This document shows positions 56,205 to 64,000 of a stretch of DNA of 64,000 bases, in pieces. Positions within the stretch are counted from its first letter, which is position 1. Each line of letters begins with the position of its first letter. Location: contig NZ_JAHFVL010000003.1 of assembly GCF_018599185.1 (NCBI RefSeq), positions 372,001-436,000 on the forward strand. The letters are read 5' to 3'. Under the pieces are notes generated by a model that worked only from the letters and a program-made list of their open reading frames with translations, made no database searches and was not told the origin of the DNA. The position numbers and the translations under genes were made by a program. The DNA is from Rhodanobacter sp. LX-99 (GTDB lineage: Bacteria > Pseudomonadota > Gammaproteobacteria > Xanthomonadales > Rhodanobacteraceae).

Positions 56205-57533
56205 ATGGCCTTCGCCCAAGTTCCGTCACCGACGCCCGGCTCGCCCGCACATGGCGAGCGTTACACCGACTACCCGATGGCGATGGGCGTACTCACCACC
56301 ATCTTCTTCATGTGGGGCTTCCTGACCTGCCTCAACGACATCCTGATCCCGCACCTGAAGTCGATCTTCCAGCTCAACTACGCCCAGGCGATCCTGGTGC
56401 AGTTCACCTTCTTCGGCGCGTACTTCCTGATGGCGATGCCGGCCGGCCGGCTGATCGCCGCGCTCGGCTACAAGAAGGGCATCGTCGCCGGACTGGCGAT
56501 CGCCGGCGTCGGCGCGCTCGGCTTCTGGCCGGCGGCCAGCCTGCACCTGTACCCGGCGTTCCTCGGCGCGCTGTTCGTGCTGGCCACCGGCATCACCGTG
56601 CTGCAGGTGGCGGCCAACCCGTACGTGGCGCTGCTCGGTCCGGAAAAGACCAGCTCCAGCCGGCTGACCCTGGCGCAGGCGCTGAATTCGCTGGGCACCA
56701 CGCTGGCGCCGCTGTTCGGCGGCCTGCTGATCCTGTCCAACGTGGTGAAGACTCCGGACGAGCTGGCCGCGCTGGAACCGGCGCAGCGCCTGCTCTACGA
56801 CACCCAGCAGGCGCAGGCGGTGCAGTTCCCGTACATCGGGCTGGCCGTGGTGCTGTTCCTGCTGGCGATCTTCGTATGGCTGTTCCGCCTGCCCGCACTG
56901 ACCGAGGCCACCGACAAGGGCGATCACGACCGCCACGGCTTCGTCGAGGTGCTGCGCCACCCGCACGTGCTGTTCGGCGTGCTCGGCATCTTCTTCTACG
57001 TCGGCGCGGAGGTGGCGATCGGCAGCTTCATGGTCAACTACCTGTCGATGCCGGAGATCGGCCACATCAGCGAGCAGCAGGCCGCGCATTACGTGTCGTG
57101 GTACTGGGGCGGCGCGATGGTCGGCCGCTTCGTCGGTTCCGCACTGATGGCGAAGTTCTCGCCGCGCAAGCTGCTCGCCCTGTTCGCCGCGATCAACGCG
57201 CTGCTGGTGCTGACCACCATGCTGAGCAGCGGCGGCCTGGCGATGTACAGCATCATCGCGATCGGCCTGTTCAACTCGATCATGTTCCCCACCATCTTCG
57301 CGCTCGGCATCGAGCGGCTCGGGCCGATGACCAGCAAGGCGTCCAGCCTGCTGATCATGGCCATCGTGGGCGGCGCGATCGTTCCCTACGTGCAGGGCGT
57401 GTTCGCCGATCACATCGGCCTGCAGCACGCGTTCTTCCTGCCGTTGCTGTGCTACCTGTACATCGTGTTCTATGGCCTCAGCGGCTCGCGCATCCGCGGC
57501 ATCGCGGCGCCGGACACCGGCGGGAACCACTGA
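56205..57533 (+). CDS. FHS-family (FucP/GluP-like) sugar permease
   Basis: This 442-residue inner-membrane symporter of the fucose-galactose-hexose subfamily of MFS has about 12 helices. Characteristic sequences are MGVLTTIFFMWGFLTCLNDILIPHLK (helix 1), VQFTFFGAYFLMAMPAGRLI, VLQVAANPYVALLGPE and IGSFMVNYLSMPEIG. Homologues import fucose, glucose, galactose, mannose or N-acetylglucosamine. In this operon D-mannose released by the GH92 enzyme is the most economical assignment; it is inferred. The PfkB kinase gene starts 2 bases after its stop. Confidence 0.93.
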   Translation: MAFAQVPSPTPGSPAHGERYTDYPMAMGVLTTIFFMWGFLTCLNDILIPHLKSIFQLNYAQAILVQFTFFGAYFLMAMPAGRLIAALGYKKGIVAGLAIAGVGALGFWPAASLHLYPAFLGALFVLATGITVLQVAANPYVALLGPEKTSSSRLTLAQALNSLGTTLAPLFGGLLILSNVVKTPDELAALEPAQRLLYDTQQAQAVQFPYIGLAVVLFLLAIFVWLFRLPALTEATDKGDHDRHGFVEVLRHPHVLFGVLGIFFYVGAEVAIGSFMVNYLSMPEIGHISEQQAAHYVSWYWGGAMVGRFVGSALMAKFSPRKLLALFAAINALLVLTTMLSSGGLAMYSIIAIGLFNSIMFPTIFALGIERLGPMTSKASSLLIMAIVGGAIVPYVQGVFADHIGLQHAFFLPLLCYLYIVFYGLSGSRIRGIAAPDTGGNH

Positions 57534-57535
57534 GC

Positions 57536-58516
57536 ATGCCCACGCGACCCATCCTGTGCTTCGGCGAGGCACTGATCGACCTGCACGCCGACGGCCTCGA
57601 CGGGCGTGGCTTCGCCGCGCGCTTCACGCCGTTCGCCGGCGGCGCGCCGGCCAACGTGGCGGTGGCCGCCGCGCGGCTCGGCGGGCACGCCCGCTTCGCC
57701 GGCATGCTCGCGCGCGATCGCTTCGGCGACTTCCTGTTCGACAGCCTGCAGCAGGCCGGCGTCGGCACCGCCGATGTCGTGCGCACCGATACGGCGAACA
57801 GCGCGCTGGCCTTCGTCACCCTGGATGCGCATGGCGAACGCAGCTTCAGCTTCTACCGCGACAACACCGCCGACCTGCTGTTCCGGCCGGCCGACTTCCG
57901 CGCCGACACCTTCCGCGACGTCGCCGTGTTCCACATCTGCTCGAACAGCATGACCGACCCGGCGCTCGCCGCAACCACCCGCGAAGGCATGCAGCGCGCG
58001 CACGGCGCCGGTGCGCTGGTCAGCTTCGACCTCAACCTGCGCCCCGCGCTGTGGCCGGCCGATGTCGATCCGCACCCGCTGCTGTGGCCGGCATTGCACC
58101 TCGCCGACGTGGTGAAGCTGAGCGCCGAGGAATTCGCCTGGCTGGCGCCGGACGGCGAGCAGGCCGCACTGGACCGGCTGTGGCTGGGCCGCACCCGGCT
58201 GGTGGTGGTGACCGACGGCGCCAGGCCGCTGCGCTGGTTCCACCCGGACGCAGAAGGCGAACTGCCCGGCTACACGGTCGACATGGTCGATGCCACCGCC
58301 GCCGGCGACGCCTTCATGGGCGGCCTGCTGTGCTGCCTGGCCGAACTCCCGACCGGCGCCGAACGGCTCGAACGGCTGGTCACCGAATTGCCGCGCCTGC
58401 ACGCGATGCTGCGCTTTGCCGCCGCCTGCGGCGCCCTCACCGTCACCCGCCAGGGCTCGTTCGCCGCGATGCCGCACGGCGACGAGGTGCTGGCCTTCAT
58501 GGAACGGCAGGCATGA
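57536..58516 (+). CDS. PfkB-family sugar kinase (probable fructokinase)
   Basis: This is a 326-residue ribokinase/PfkB-fold kinase. The N-terminal signature is FAGGAPANVAVAAARLGGHARFAGMLARD. The C-terminal signature is VDATAAGDAFMGGLL with the catalytic Asp in AAGD. The lid and substrate region (ERSFSFYRDNTADLLF) resembles fructokinases. Following the isomerase reaction of the next gene (mannose to fructose), it would produce fructose-6-phosphate for glycolysis. Its stop overlaps the start of the next gene (ATGA). Confidence 0.9.
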   Translation: MPTRPILCFGEALIDLHADGLDGRGFAARFTPFAGGAPANVAVAAARLGGHARFAGMLARDRFGDFLFDSLQQAGVGTADVVRTDTANSALAFVTLDAHGERSFSFYRDNTADLLFRPADFRADTFRDVAVFHICSNSMTDPALAATTREGMQRAHGAGALVSFDLNLRPALWPADVDPHPLLWPALHLADVVKLSAEEFAWLAPDGEQAALDRLWLGRTRLVVVTDGARPLRWFHPDAEGELPGYTVDMVDATAAGDAFMGGLLCCLAELPTGAERLERLVTELPRLHAMLRFAAACGALTVTRQGSFAAMPHGDEVLAFMERQA

Positions 58517-59739
58517 GCAGCGCCCCCGACTTCCGCTCCGCCGACTTCCTGCGCGGGCACATCGCGCAGACGATGGCGTTCTACCACCCGCATGCGATCG
58601 ACCCGGAAGGCGGCTTCTTCCACTACTTCCGCGACGACGGCACGATCTACGACCGCAGCCACCGGCACCTGGTCAGCAGCACCCGCTTCGTCTTCAACTA
58701 CGCGATGGCGGCGATCGAATTCGGCAGCGCCGCGGCTTCCAACAGTGAATACCTCGAAGCGGCCCGCCACGGCCTGCGCTACCTGCGCGAAGTGCATCGC
58801 GACCCGTACACCGGCGGCTACGCCTGGACGATCCGCGACGAGCAGCCGGATGACCGCACCAACCATGCCTACGGCGTGGCCTTCGTGCTGCTCGCCTACG
58901 CCAGCGCGCGCAAGGCCGGCATCGCCGAGGCCGCTGCCTGGATGGACGAAACCTGGGGCCTGCTGGAGCAGCGCTTCTGGGACGCCGACGCCGGGCTGTA
59001 CCGCGACGAGGCCGATGCGAACTGGCACTTCAGCGACTACCGCGGCCAGAACGCGAACATGCACATGTGCGAGGCGATGCTGGCCGCCTACCAGGCCAGC
59101 GACGAACCGCGCTACCTCGACCGCGCGTACACCCTCGCCGACCACATGACCCGCCGCCAGGCGGCGCTGGCCGGCGGGCTGGTGTGGGAACACTACGACC
59201 GCGACTGGGCCATCGACTGGAACTACCACCGCGACGATCCGAAGCACCTGTTTCGCCCGTGGGGCTTCCAGCCCGGCCACCAGACCGAATGGGCCAAGCT
59301 GCTGCTGATCATGGAGCCGCTGCTGCGCGCGCGCGGCTACGACGAGGACTGGCTGCTGCCCACCGCGCGGCAGCTGTTCGACACCGCGCTGGCGCGCGCC
59401 TGGGACAGCGAGTACGGCGGCATCTGCTACGGCTTCGCGCCCGACGGCAGCGTCTGCGACGACGACAAGTACTTCTGGGTGCAGGCCGAATCGCTGGCCG
59501 CCGCCGCGCTGCTGCACGCGCGCACCGGCGAGCCCGTCCATGACGATTGGTACGGGAAATTGTGGGCGTACGCGTGGCAGCATCTCGTCGATCACCGCCA
59601 CGGCGCCTGGTACCGCATCCTCAGCCGCGACAACCGCAAGTACAGCGACGAGAAGAGCCCAGCCGGCAAGACCGACTACCACACCATGGGCGCCTGCCAC
59701 GAAGTGCTGGCGCTGTTGCGCGCCGGCGGCCAGCCGTGA
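58513..59739 (+). CDS. AGE-family sugar isomerase (probable D-mannose isomerase)
   Basis: This 408-residue protein of the N-acylglucosamine-2-epimerase superfamily is an (alpha/alpha)6 barrel. Conserved residues visible are Arg in [10 protein letters not shown], His in [12 protein letters not shown] (central catalytic His) and His in [14 protein letters not shown] (C-terminal catalytic His), plus [12 protein letters not shown]. Mannose isomerases of this family interconvert D-mannose and D-fructose without cofactors. The context between a fructokinase and a mannosidase regulon supports this over epimerase activity. The start overlaps the kinase stop by 4 bases. Confidence 0.9.
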   Translation: MSSAPDFRSADFLRGHIAQTMAFYHPHAIDPEGGFFHYFRDDGTIYDRSHRHLVSSTRFVFNYAMAAIEFGSAAASNSEYLEAARHGLRYLREVHRDPYTGGYAWTIRDEQPDDRTNHAYGVAFVLLAYASARKAGIAEAAAWMDETWGLLEQRFWDADAGLYRDEADANWHFSDYRGQNANMHMCEAMLAAYQASDEPRYLDRAYTLADHMTRRQAALAGGLVWEHYDRDWAIDWNYHRDDPKHLFRPWGFQPGHQTEWAKLLLIMEPLLRARGYDEDWLLPTARQLFDTALARAWDSEYGGICYGFAPDGSVCDDDKYFWVQAESLAAAALLHARTGEPVHDDWYGKLWAYAWQHLVDHRHGAWYRILSRDNRKYSDEKSPAGKTDYHTMGACHEVLALLRAGGQP

Positions 59740-59764
59740 TCCACCACTCTCCCCAAGGCACTGC

Positions 59765-61735
59765 ATGATGAAGTCAGCGATTTCCCTCGCCATCACGGCC
59801 GCCACCCTGCTGGCCGCGCCCGCGTTCGCCGCCGACAGCGCCACGGCGCGCTTCGACCCGCTGCAGGCCTTCGCCCCGTACAGCTACCCGCAGCCGGCCA
59901 CCGCGTATCGCTCGGCCAGCGGCAAGCCCGGCCCGCTGTTCTGGCAGAACCGCGCCGACTACACGATCACCGCCACGCTCGATCCAGCCACGCGGCAGCT
60001 GCGCGGCAGCGAGGTGATCAGCTACACCAACCACAGCCCCGACGCGCTCGACGTGCTGTGGCTGCAGCTCGACCAGAACCGCTATCGCCGCGACGCCCGC
60101 GGTGCGTTCACCAGCAAGTTCCCCGCCGAGTTCACCGACGGCTACGAGATCGCCTCGGTCGAAGTGGACGACGCGCACGGGGGCAGGCAGCCGGTGAAAT
60201 GGGTGGTTTCCGACACGCGCATGCAGGTGCAGCTGCCCGCGGCGCTGAAGGGCAACGGCGGCAGCCTGCGCCTGCACGTCGCGTGGAGCTACACCGTGCC
60301 CGGCGAATTCGGCGGGCGCACCGACGTCAATCCCAGCAAGAACGGCGAGATCTTCGAGATCGCGCAGTGGTACCCGCGCATGGCCGTGTACGACGACCTG
60401 CGCGGGTGGGACACCGCACCCTACCTCAACAGCGAGTTCTACCTGGAATACGGCGATTTCGACTACGCCGTCACCGTGCCGTGGGACATGATCGTGGCCG
60501 GCTCCGGCGAGCTGGTGAACCCCGACGAGGTGCTGACGAAAACCGAACGGCAGCGGCTGGAGCAGGCGCGCCACAGCGACGCCACCGTGATGATCCGCAC
60601 GGCGGAGGAAGTCACCCAGCCGTCCAGCCGTCCGAAACAGAGCGGCACGCTGACCTGGCACTTCCGCATGCACAACACCCGCGACGTGGCGTTCGGCGCC
60701 TCGAAAGCGTTCGTGTGGGACGCCGCACGGATCAACCTGCCCGAGGGCAGGACTGCGCTGGCGATGTCGGTCTATCCCGCCGAAAGCGGCGGCAAGGAAG
60801 CCTGGGGCCGCGCCACCGAATACCTCAAGGCCTCCACCGAGTACTTCTCGAAGCAGTGGTATCCCTACCCGTGGCCGGTAGCGATCAACGAGGCCGGCAC
60901 CGCCGGCGGCATGGAATACCCGGGCATCACCTTCGACCACAAGCTGGCCAAGGGCAAGAACCTGCACATGGTGATCGCACACGAGATCGGGCACAGCTGG
61001 TTCCCGATGATCGTGGGCAGCAACGAGCGCCGCGACGCGTGGATGGACGAGGGCTTCAACACCTTCATCGACGTCTACGAGGACGACGCCTTCAACCACG
61101 GCGAATACGCGCCCAAGCGCGACAGCGAATACGCGCCCGGCGGCGGCAACCCGGCCGACGAGATCGCCGCCGTGCTGGCCGATCCTGCCGCGCCCGCGCC
61201 GCTCAACGGCGCCGACATGACGCCGGAGAAGTACCGCCACCCGATCAGCTATTTCAAGGGCGCGTTCGGCCTGGTGCTGCTGCGCGAGCAGATCATCGGG
61301 CCGGAACGCTTCGACCCGGCGTTCCGCCGCTACATCGCCACCTGGGCGTACAAGCACCCCAGCCCGTCGGACTTCTTCCGCTTCATGGAAAGCGACACCG
61401 GCGAGGACCTGGGCTGGTTCTGGCGCGGCTGGTACGAACACAACTGGCAGCTCGACCTGGCCGTGCAGAAGGTCGCCTACACCGATGGCGACTACCGCAA
61501 GGGCGCCGACGTCACCGTAGCCAACCTCGACCAGCTGGTGCTGCCGGCCACGCTGCAGGTGCTCTACGACGACGGCAGCAAGCAGGACATCCGCGTGCCG
61601 GTGGAAACCTGGCAGCAGCACCGCAGCTACGTCATCCACGTGGCCGGCGCGCGCAAGCTGGTATCGGCCACCATCGATCCGGCGCACGCGCTGCCGGACC
61701 GCAATCGCGGCAACAACACACTGCAGGTGAAGTAG
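59765..61735 (+). CDS. Secreted M1-family zinc metallopeptidase
   Basis: This is a 656-residue gluzincin aminopeptidase. The signal peptide is [22 protein letters not shown]. The N-terminal beta-saddle domain is followed by the substrate motif AGGMEYPGI (GAMEN-like). The zinc site HEIGHSW (His406, His410) has the third ligand Glu429 in WMDEGFNTF, 18 residues on. The C-terminal domain ends in a beta-rich segment. It begins 25 bases after the isomerase gene on the same strand and may be co-transcribed. A role in trimming glycopeptides after demannosylation is speculative. Confidence 0.92.
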   Translation: MMKSAISLAITAATLLAAPAFAADSATARFDPLQAFAPYSYPQPATAYRSASGKPGPLFWQNRADYTITATLDPATRQLRGSEVISYTNHSPDALDVLWLQLDQNRYRRDARGAFTSKFPAEFTDGYEIASVEVDDAHGGRQPVKWVVSDTRMQVQLPAALKGNGGSLRLHVAWSYTVPGEFGGRTDVNPSKNGEIFEIAQWYPRMAVYDDLRGWDTAPYLNSEFYLEYGDFDYAVTVPWDMIVAGSGELVNPDEVLTKTERQRLEQARHSDATVMIRTAEEVTQPSSRPKQSGTLTWHFRMHNTRDVAFGASKAFVWDAARINLPEGRTALAMSVYPAESGGKEAWGRATEYLKASTEYFSKQWYPYPWPVAINEAGTAGGMEYPGITFDHKLAKGKNLHMVIAHEIGHSWFPMIVGSNERRDAWMDEGFNTFIDVYEDDAFNHGEYAPKRDSEYAPGGGNPADEIAAVLADPAAPAPLNGADMTPEKYRHPISYFKGAFGLVLLREQIIGPERFDPAFRRYIATWAYKHPSPSDFFRFMESDTGEDLGWFWRGWYEHNWQLDLAVQKVAYTDGDYRKGADVTVANLDQLVLPATLQVLYDDGSKQDIRVPVETWQQHRSYVIHVAGARKLVSATIDPAHALPDRNRGNNTLQVK

Positions 61736-61858
61736 CCGGAAACCTCGAAATAACCGTTTTTGCTCGTCATCCCGGCGGCAGTTTTTCGAGATGCTCTGAA
61801 GTAACCGCGTCACCCGGTCTGGCCTCCCCTGCAAGCGGAGGAGGCGAGTTCCCGCCGG

Positions 61859-62038
61859 CTACACATCTTCCGGCAACAACTGCCGCAACGTGCCGATGCC
61901 GTCCCACGGGTCGCCCCGCAACGCCGCCGCCCGCTTCAATGCCTTCTTCATATCGAACGCCGCCCCGTACGTGCACGCGATGCCGGCGTCGGACATACGG
62001 CAGAAAGCCCGCACAAGGCGGGCTTCCATCCACACCAT
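61859..62038 (-). CDS. Possible small ORF of mobile-element type
   Basis: This is a 59-codon frame starting MVWMEARLVRAFCRMSDAGI and ending RQLLPEDV. Its middle (YGAAFDMKKALKRAAALRGD) looks like a basic amphipathic helix, unlike a random frame. The hairpin at 62005-62025 is embedded in its first codons. In-frame extension upstream to 62284 is possible. Similar short frames behind hairpins occur in P4-like phage immunity regions. I do not recognise the family with certainty, and it could be a shadow of a non-coding RNA. Confidence 0.3.
   Translation of the reverse strand: MVWMEARLVRAFCRMSDAGIACTYGAAFDMKKALKRAAALRGDPWDGIGTLRQLLPEDV
62005..62025. promoter_or_regulatory. Perfect 8-bp hairpin (AAGCCCGC/GCGGGCTT)
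   Basis: An 8-bp stem closes a 5-base ACAAG loop. It looks terminator-like but is followed by only TT. It may belong to a regulatory RNA of the adjoining element. Confidence 0.5.
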
Positions 62039-62325
62039 GGACCATGTGTTCGCTAGAAGGGTTCTTGATACCTGAGCATGGTGGGTAACCGCCCCAAAGC
62101 TTGGTGTGGAACCAAAGTAGCACTCCAAATCGAACACACAAGGGCGCATCTTGTCTTGTTTTGGGGGCCGCGCGAGGCAAAACGCAACAACTGCGGATGG
62201 CGGCCAGAGAGCTGGGCTCCAAACTACGGCGCTATCCAAAACCGGGGAGACGTCGGCAGTTCTGAAGACGAGCGGCGGGCTCATCCAGTCACTTTATCAG
62301 CTTCATAGCGATGGTGACTGCGTGA

Positions 62326-64000
62326 TCACTTAGTATGTAATGCGTTGACAAGTGCAGGTTCGATGTACTTGCGATCATCGTCATTCGTAGCCGAAATAGC
62401 GCTCGAAAGCCTTTCTTGTAACGCCGGCAGTAGCAGAAGTGAGTCGGCTTCAACCTGATCAAGCAGTAATTGGTTCTCATCCCAATCCAAGTCGAGGTCC
62501 AGGACGAGGGAAAGTCGGCGTAACGCGATAGGGATCGACATGGAAAAGTCCCCCCCTATACACGAGAGCATTATTGGTCTCGGGTGGTGCACACCGAGCA
62601 TTGCCTGCTCCACCAACAAGTCAATCAGTTCTGCCGCGTAGATCTCGATTGGCGACAGGTCGGCATTGAGGAATGCAACCCCTTGAAGCTCAGCTAGATC
62701 CGTGAGTGTCTGGCGCATGAAGTCACTGGACGTAAGACCCATGGAAATATCGACGATCGCAACGACTTCGCGGTCCTGACGGACAAGAGTCTGCACACAC
62801 TGTCGAGCCATTCCGCCCTTCAAAATCAGAGCAACGCCCGCTGCTGCTGCAATACCAACCAGTCTGGACAGTACAAATGCTCGCCGTCGATTTATACCGA
62901 GCATAGAGAGCCGGCCAATCACATCTCCCTGAGAGAGCGCTCCGCGCTTGACCCAGTCGACCACTTTTCCAGAGTCGTCGACTGGCACCAGCCGTCCGGT
63001 CGGACTTTCAACTCCGCCCACGAGGAGCTTGAAAACTTCGGCATTCGCCAAGGTTGAAGCACCCTCTCGAACCGCCTTAGCGAATGCCTCTCGTACAGAG
63101 GCAGAAGCAGACTCCACTTGGGCTCGGTTGCTTCGCTCGATGTGGTGCCCCTCCTTCTCTAGCTCCAGTTTTTTCTTCTTGAGCGACGATATTTCGTCTT
63201 GTAGCCCCACCTTTTCCGCTTGACGTTTCTCATGTTCTATAGCAATCAATTCGTCCACGCGACGGTCAACTATCTCTCGCGATCCGAGCAGCTTCAAAAC
63301 TGCATCAAGTTCCTCCTCATTGATCGATATCTGATCAATTGAGTCAGCAATGCGTTTGGCGCGCGACGCGATCTCGCTTCCTGATTGGGCACGAAGCCGC
63401 GCGGTCAATTCGTTTCGTTGAGCCTTGGTTATGGGGAGCCTCTGCTCTGCGTCAAGGCTCTTCAGCAGCTTTCTGAATGCCGCATCGAGTGGGGATAGAT
63501 CAAGATAAGACGCTGCGCCTTGCGAAGCCTCTAGGCAGTATTGATGCCCTTCTATGAGCCAAGTCTCAAGGGATCCCCATGATTGCCACGGCGACTCAAA
63601 GGCCTCGTCGCGCGCAAAGTCGACACCTTTCGGCGAGACGATAGCCACTCCGTCTGCCAACAGGAACATCACCTGCTGGCCCAACTGCCCACGCCCCTCA
63701 GTGGCATACACTTTAATTCGACGACGTACTTCATCCGCATCGCCACTTGGAACTTGGATCCGTACAGCTTCAATCAGCGGACCGAGTTCGGATTCGAGGT
63801 GGAACCGAGTCTTGCCTTCGACTCCTTCGCGCTCCGACACCTTCCAGTGGACAAGTTCCCTCCTCCTGAGCGGCCTACGTAATACCGACCTGAACGTCAT
63901 CACAGAGCCGCTATCCGGAAACAACCGGTCGCGAGCAACATCGTTTAACTGACGAAGCTTCCCTTCAAGGACAACGAAGAGTGGCTTAACAAACACCGCA
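62326..64000 (-). CDS. Large coiled-coil protein with degenerate AAA-like domain (5' end uncertain, partial)
   Basis: At least 556 residues are visible. The frame is still open at the window edge, so the GTG at 63996 may not be the true start. Residues about 30-160 form a mixed N-terminal domain, and about 170-245 are helical. About 250-310 are a Glu/Lys-rich coiled coil (AIEHEKRQAEKVGLQDEISS, LKKKKLELEKEGHH). From about 375 the pattern resembles an AAA core: VALILKGGMARQ stands where Walker A should be but lacks GKS/T, VVAIVDISMGL follows, then VAFLNADLSPIEIYAAELIDLL and PIMLSCIGGDFSM. I do not recognise the family. Lower GC and ordinary codon use unlike the neighbours suggest horizontal acquisition, perhaps in a defence island. 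Confidence 0.75.
   Translation of the reverse strand, partial: AVFVKPLFVVLEGKLRQLNDVARDRLFPDSGSVMTFRSVLRRPLRRRELVHWKVSEREGVEGKTRFHLESELGPLIEAVRIQVPSGDADEVRRRIKVYATEGRGQLGQQVMFLLADGVAIVSPKGVDFARDEAFESPWQSWGSLETWLIEGHQYCLEASQGAASYLDLSPLDAAFRKLLKSLDAEQRLPITKAQRNELTARLRAQSGSEIASRAKRIADSIDQISINEEELDAVLKLLGSREIVDRRVDELIAIEHEKRQAEKVGLQDEISSLKKKKLELEKEGHHIERSNRAQVESASASVREAFAKAVREGASTLANAEVFKLLVGGVESPTGRLVPVDDSGKVVDWVKRGALSQGDVIGRLSMLGINRRRAFVLSRLVGIAAAAGVALILKGGMARQCVQTLVRQDREVVAIVDISMGLTSSDFMRQTLTDLAELQGVAFLNADLSPIEIYAAELIDLLVEQAMLGVHHPRPIMLSCIGGDFSMSIPIALRRLSLVLDLDLDWDENQLLLDQVEADSLLLLPALQERLSSAISATNDDDRKYIEPALVNALHTK

Larger units (their letters stand above)
61736..62325. other. Transition spacer into a lower-GC island
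   Basis: This 590-base stretch lies between two convergent genes. It holds the hairpin at 62005-62025 and the near-palindrome CCAAAGCTTGG (62093-62103) next to GGTGGGTAACCGCC (62081-62094). This arrangement resembles immunity-region RNAs (C4 type) of P4/P1-like elements, read on the minus strand. No integrase, tRNA or clear attachment repeat was seen. Base composition drops from about 62.1 kb onward. Confidence 0.4.

Noticed and set aside
62005..62025. Simple rho-independent terminator for the M1 peptidase
   Set aside because: It lies 270 bases past the stop codon and lacks a T-run, so a part of the neighbouring element fits better.

Overview
The window comes from a GC-rich gammaproteobacterium of the Xanthomonadales, most likely Rhodanobacteraceae (Rhodanobacter/Dyella-like). 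The evidence is the gene order yebC-ruvC-ruvA-kup-ruvB-ybgC-tolQRA, the neighbourhood bamD-nadE-sucD-sucC-pilS, abundant TonB-dependent receptors, and GGGATTC-type interspersed repeats. Genus-level placement is inference. No rRNA, tRNA, CRISPR array or transposase gene was seen.

Layout. 1-6.9 kb (minus strand): the Holliday-junction (ruvCAB), kup and Tol envelope genes, with tolA cut by the window edge. 6.9-10.5 kb (minus): an alpha/beta hydrolase, aspS, a tandem DUF3011 secreted protein and an FmdB zinc ribbon. 10.6-14.4 kb (plus): a TonB receptor preceded by met-box-like repeats, and an orphan CsgG-like protein. 14.5-23.2 kb: clpB, pgeF and rluD on the minus strand, with a plus-strand trehalose cluster (otsB, GH15, otsA) between clpB and pgeF. 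23.2-30.1 kb: bamD, nadE (carrying an in-frame repeat insertion), sucDC and pilS.

30.1-44.3 kb is a carbohydrate-utilisation island between pilS and pilR, which are normally adjacent. It has a LacI regulator divergent from a GH65 phosphorylase/beta-phosphoglucomutase fusion, a TonB receptor, an MFS transporter, two secreted GH65-family proteins and a secreted esterase. The genes fit import of an alpha-glucobiose (kojibiose, nigerose, maltose or trehalose), phosphorolysis to beta-glucose-1-phosphate and conversion to glucose-6-phosphate inside one polypeptide, with periplasmic GH65 hydrolysis in parallel. The substrate is not determined.

46.0-52.5 kb (minus) is a compact signalling/transport operon: CHASE3-like histidine kinase, single-domain response regulator, REC-HK-REC hybrid kinase and two MacB-type permeases with no ATPase gene in the window. 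52.6-61.7 kb is a mannose regulon: secreted GH92 alpha-mannosidase divergent from a LacI regulator, followed by a sugar permease, PfkB kinase, AGE-family isomerase and M1 metallopeptidase. Two copies of a palindromic operator sit in the divergent promoter region.

From about 61.75 kb the composition shifts to lower GC. This looks like the edge of a mobile or defence island. A hairpin-bearing, phage-immunity-like spacer leads to a protein of at least 556 residues with a central coiled coil and a C-terminal domain that resembles an AAA ATPase lacking a Walker A motif. It is the strongest candidate here for part of an undescribed system, but its partners lie outside the window.
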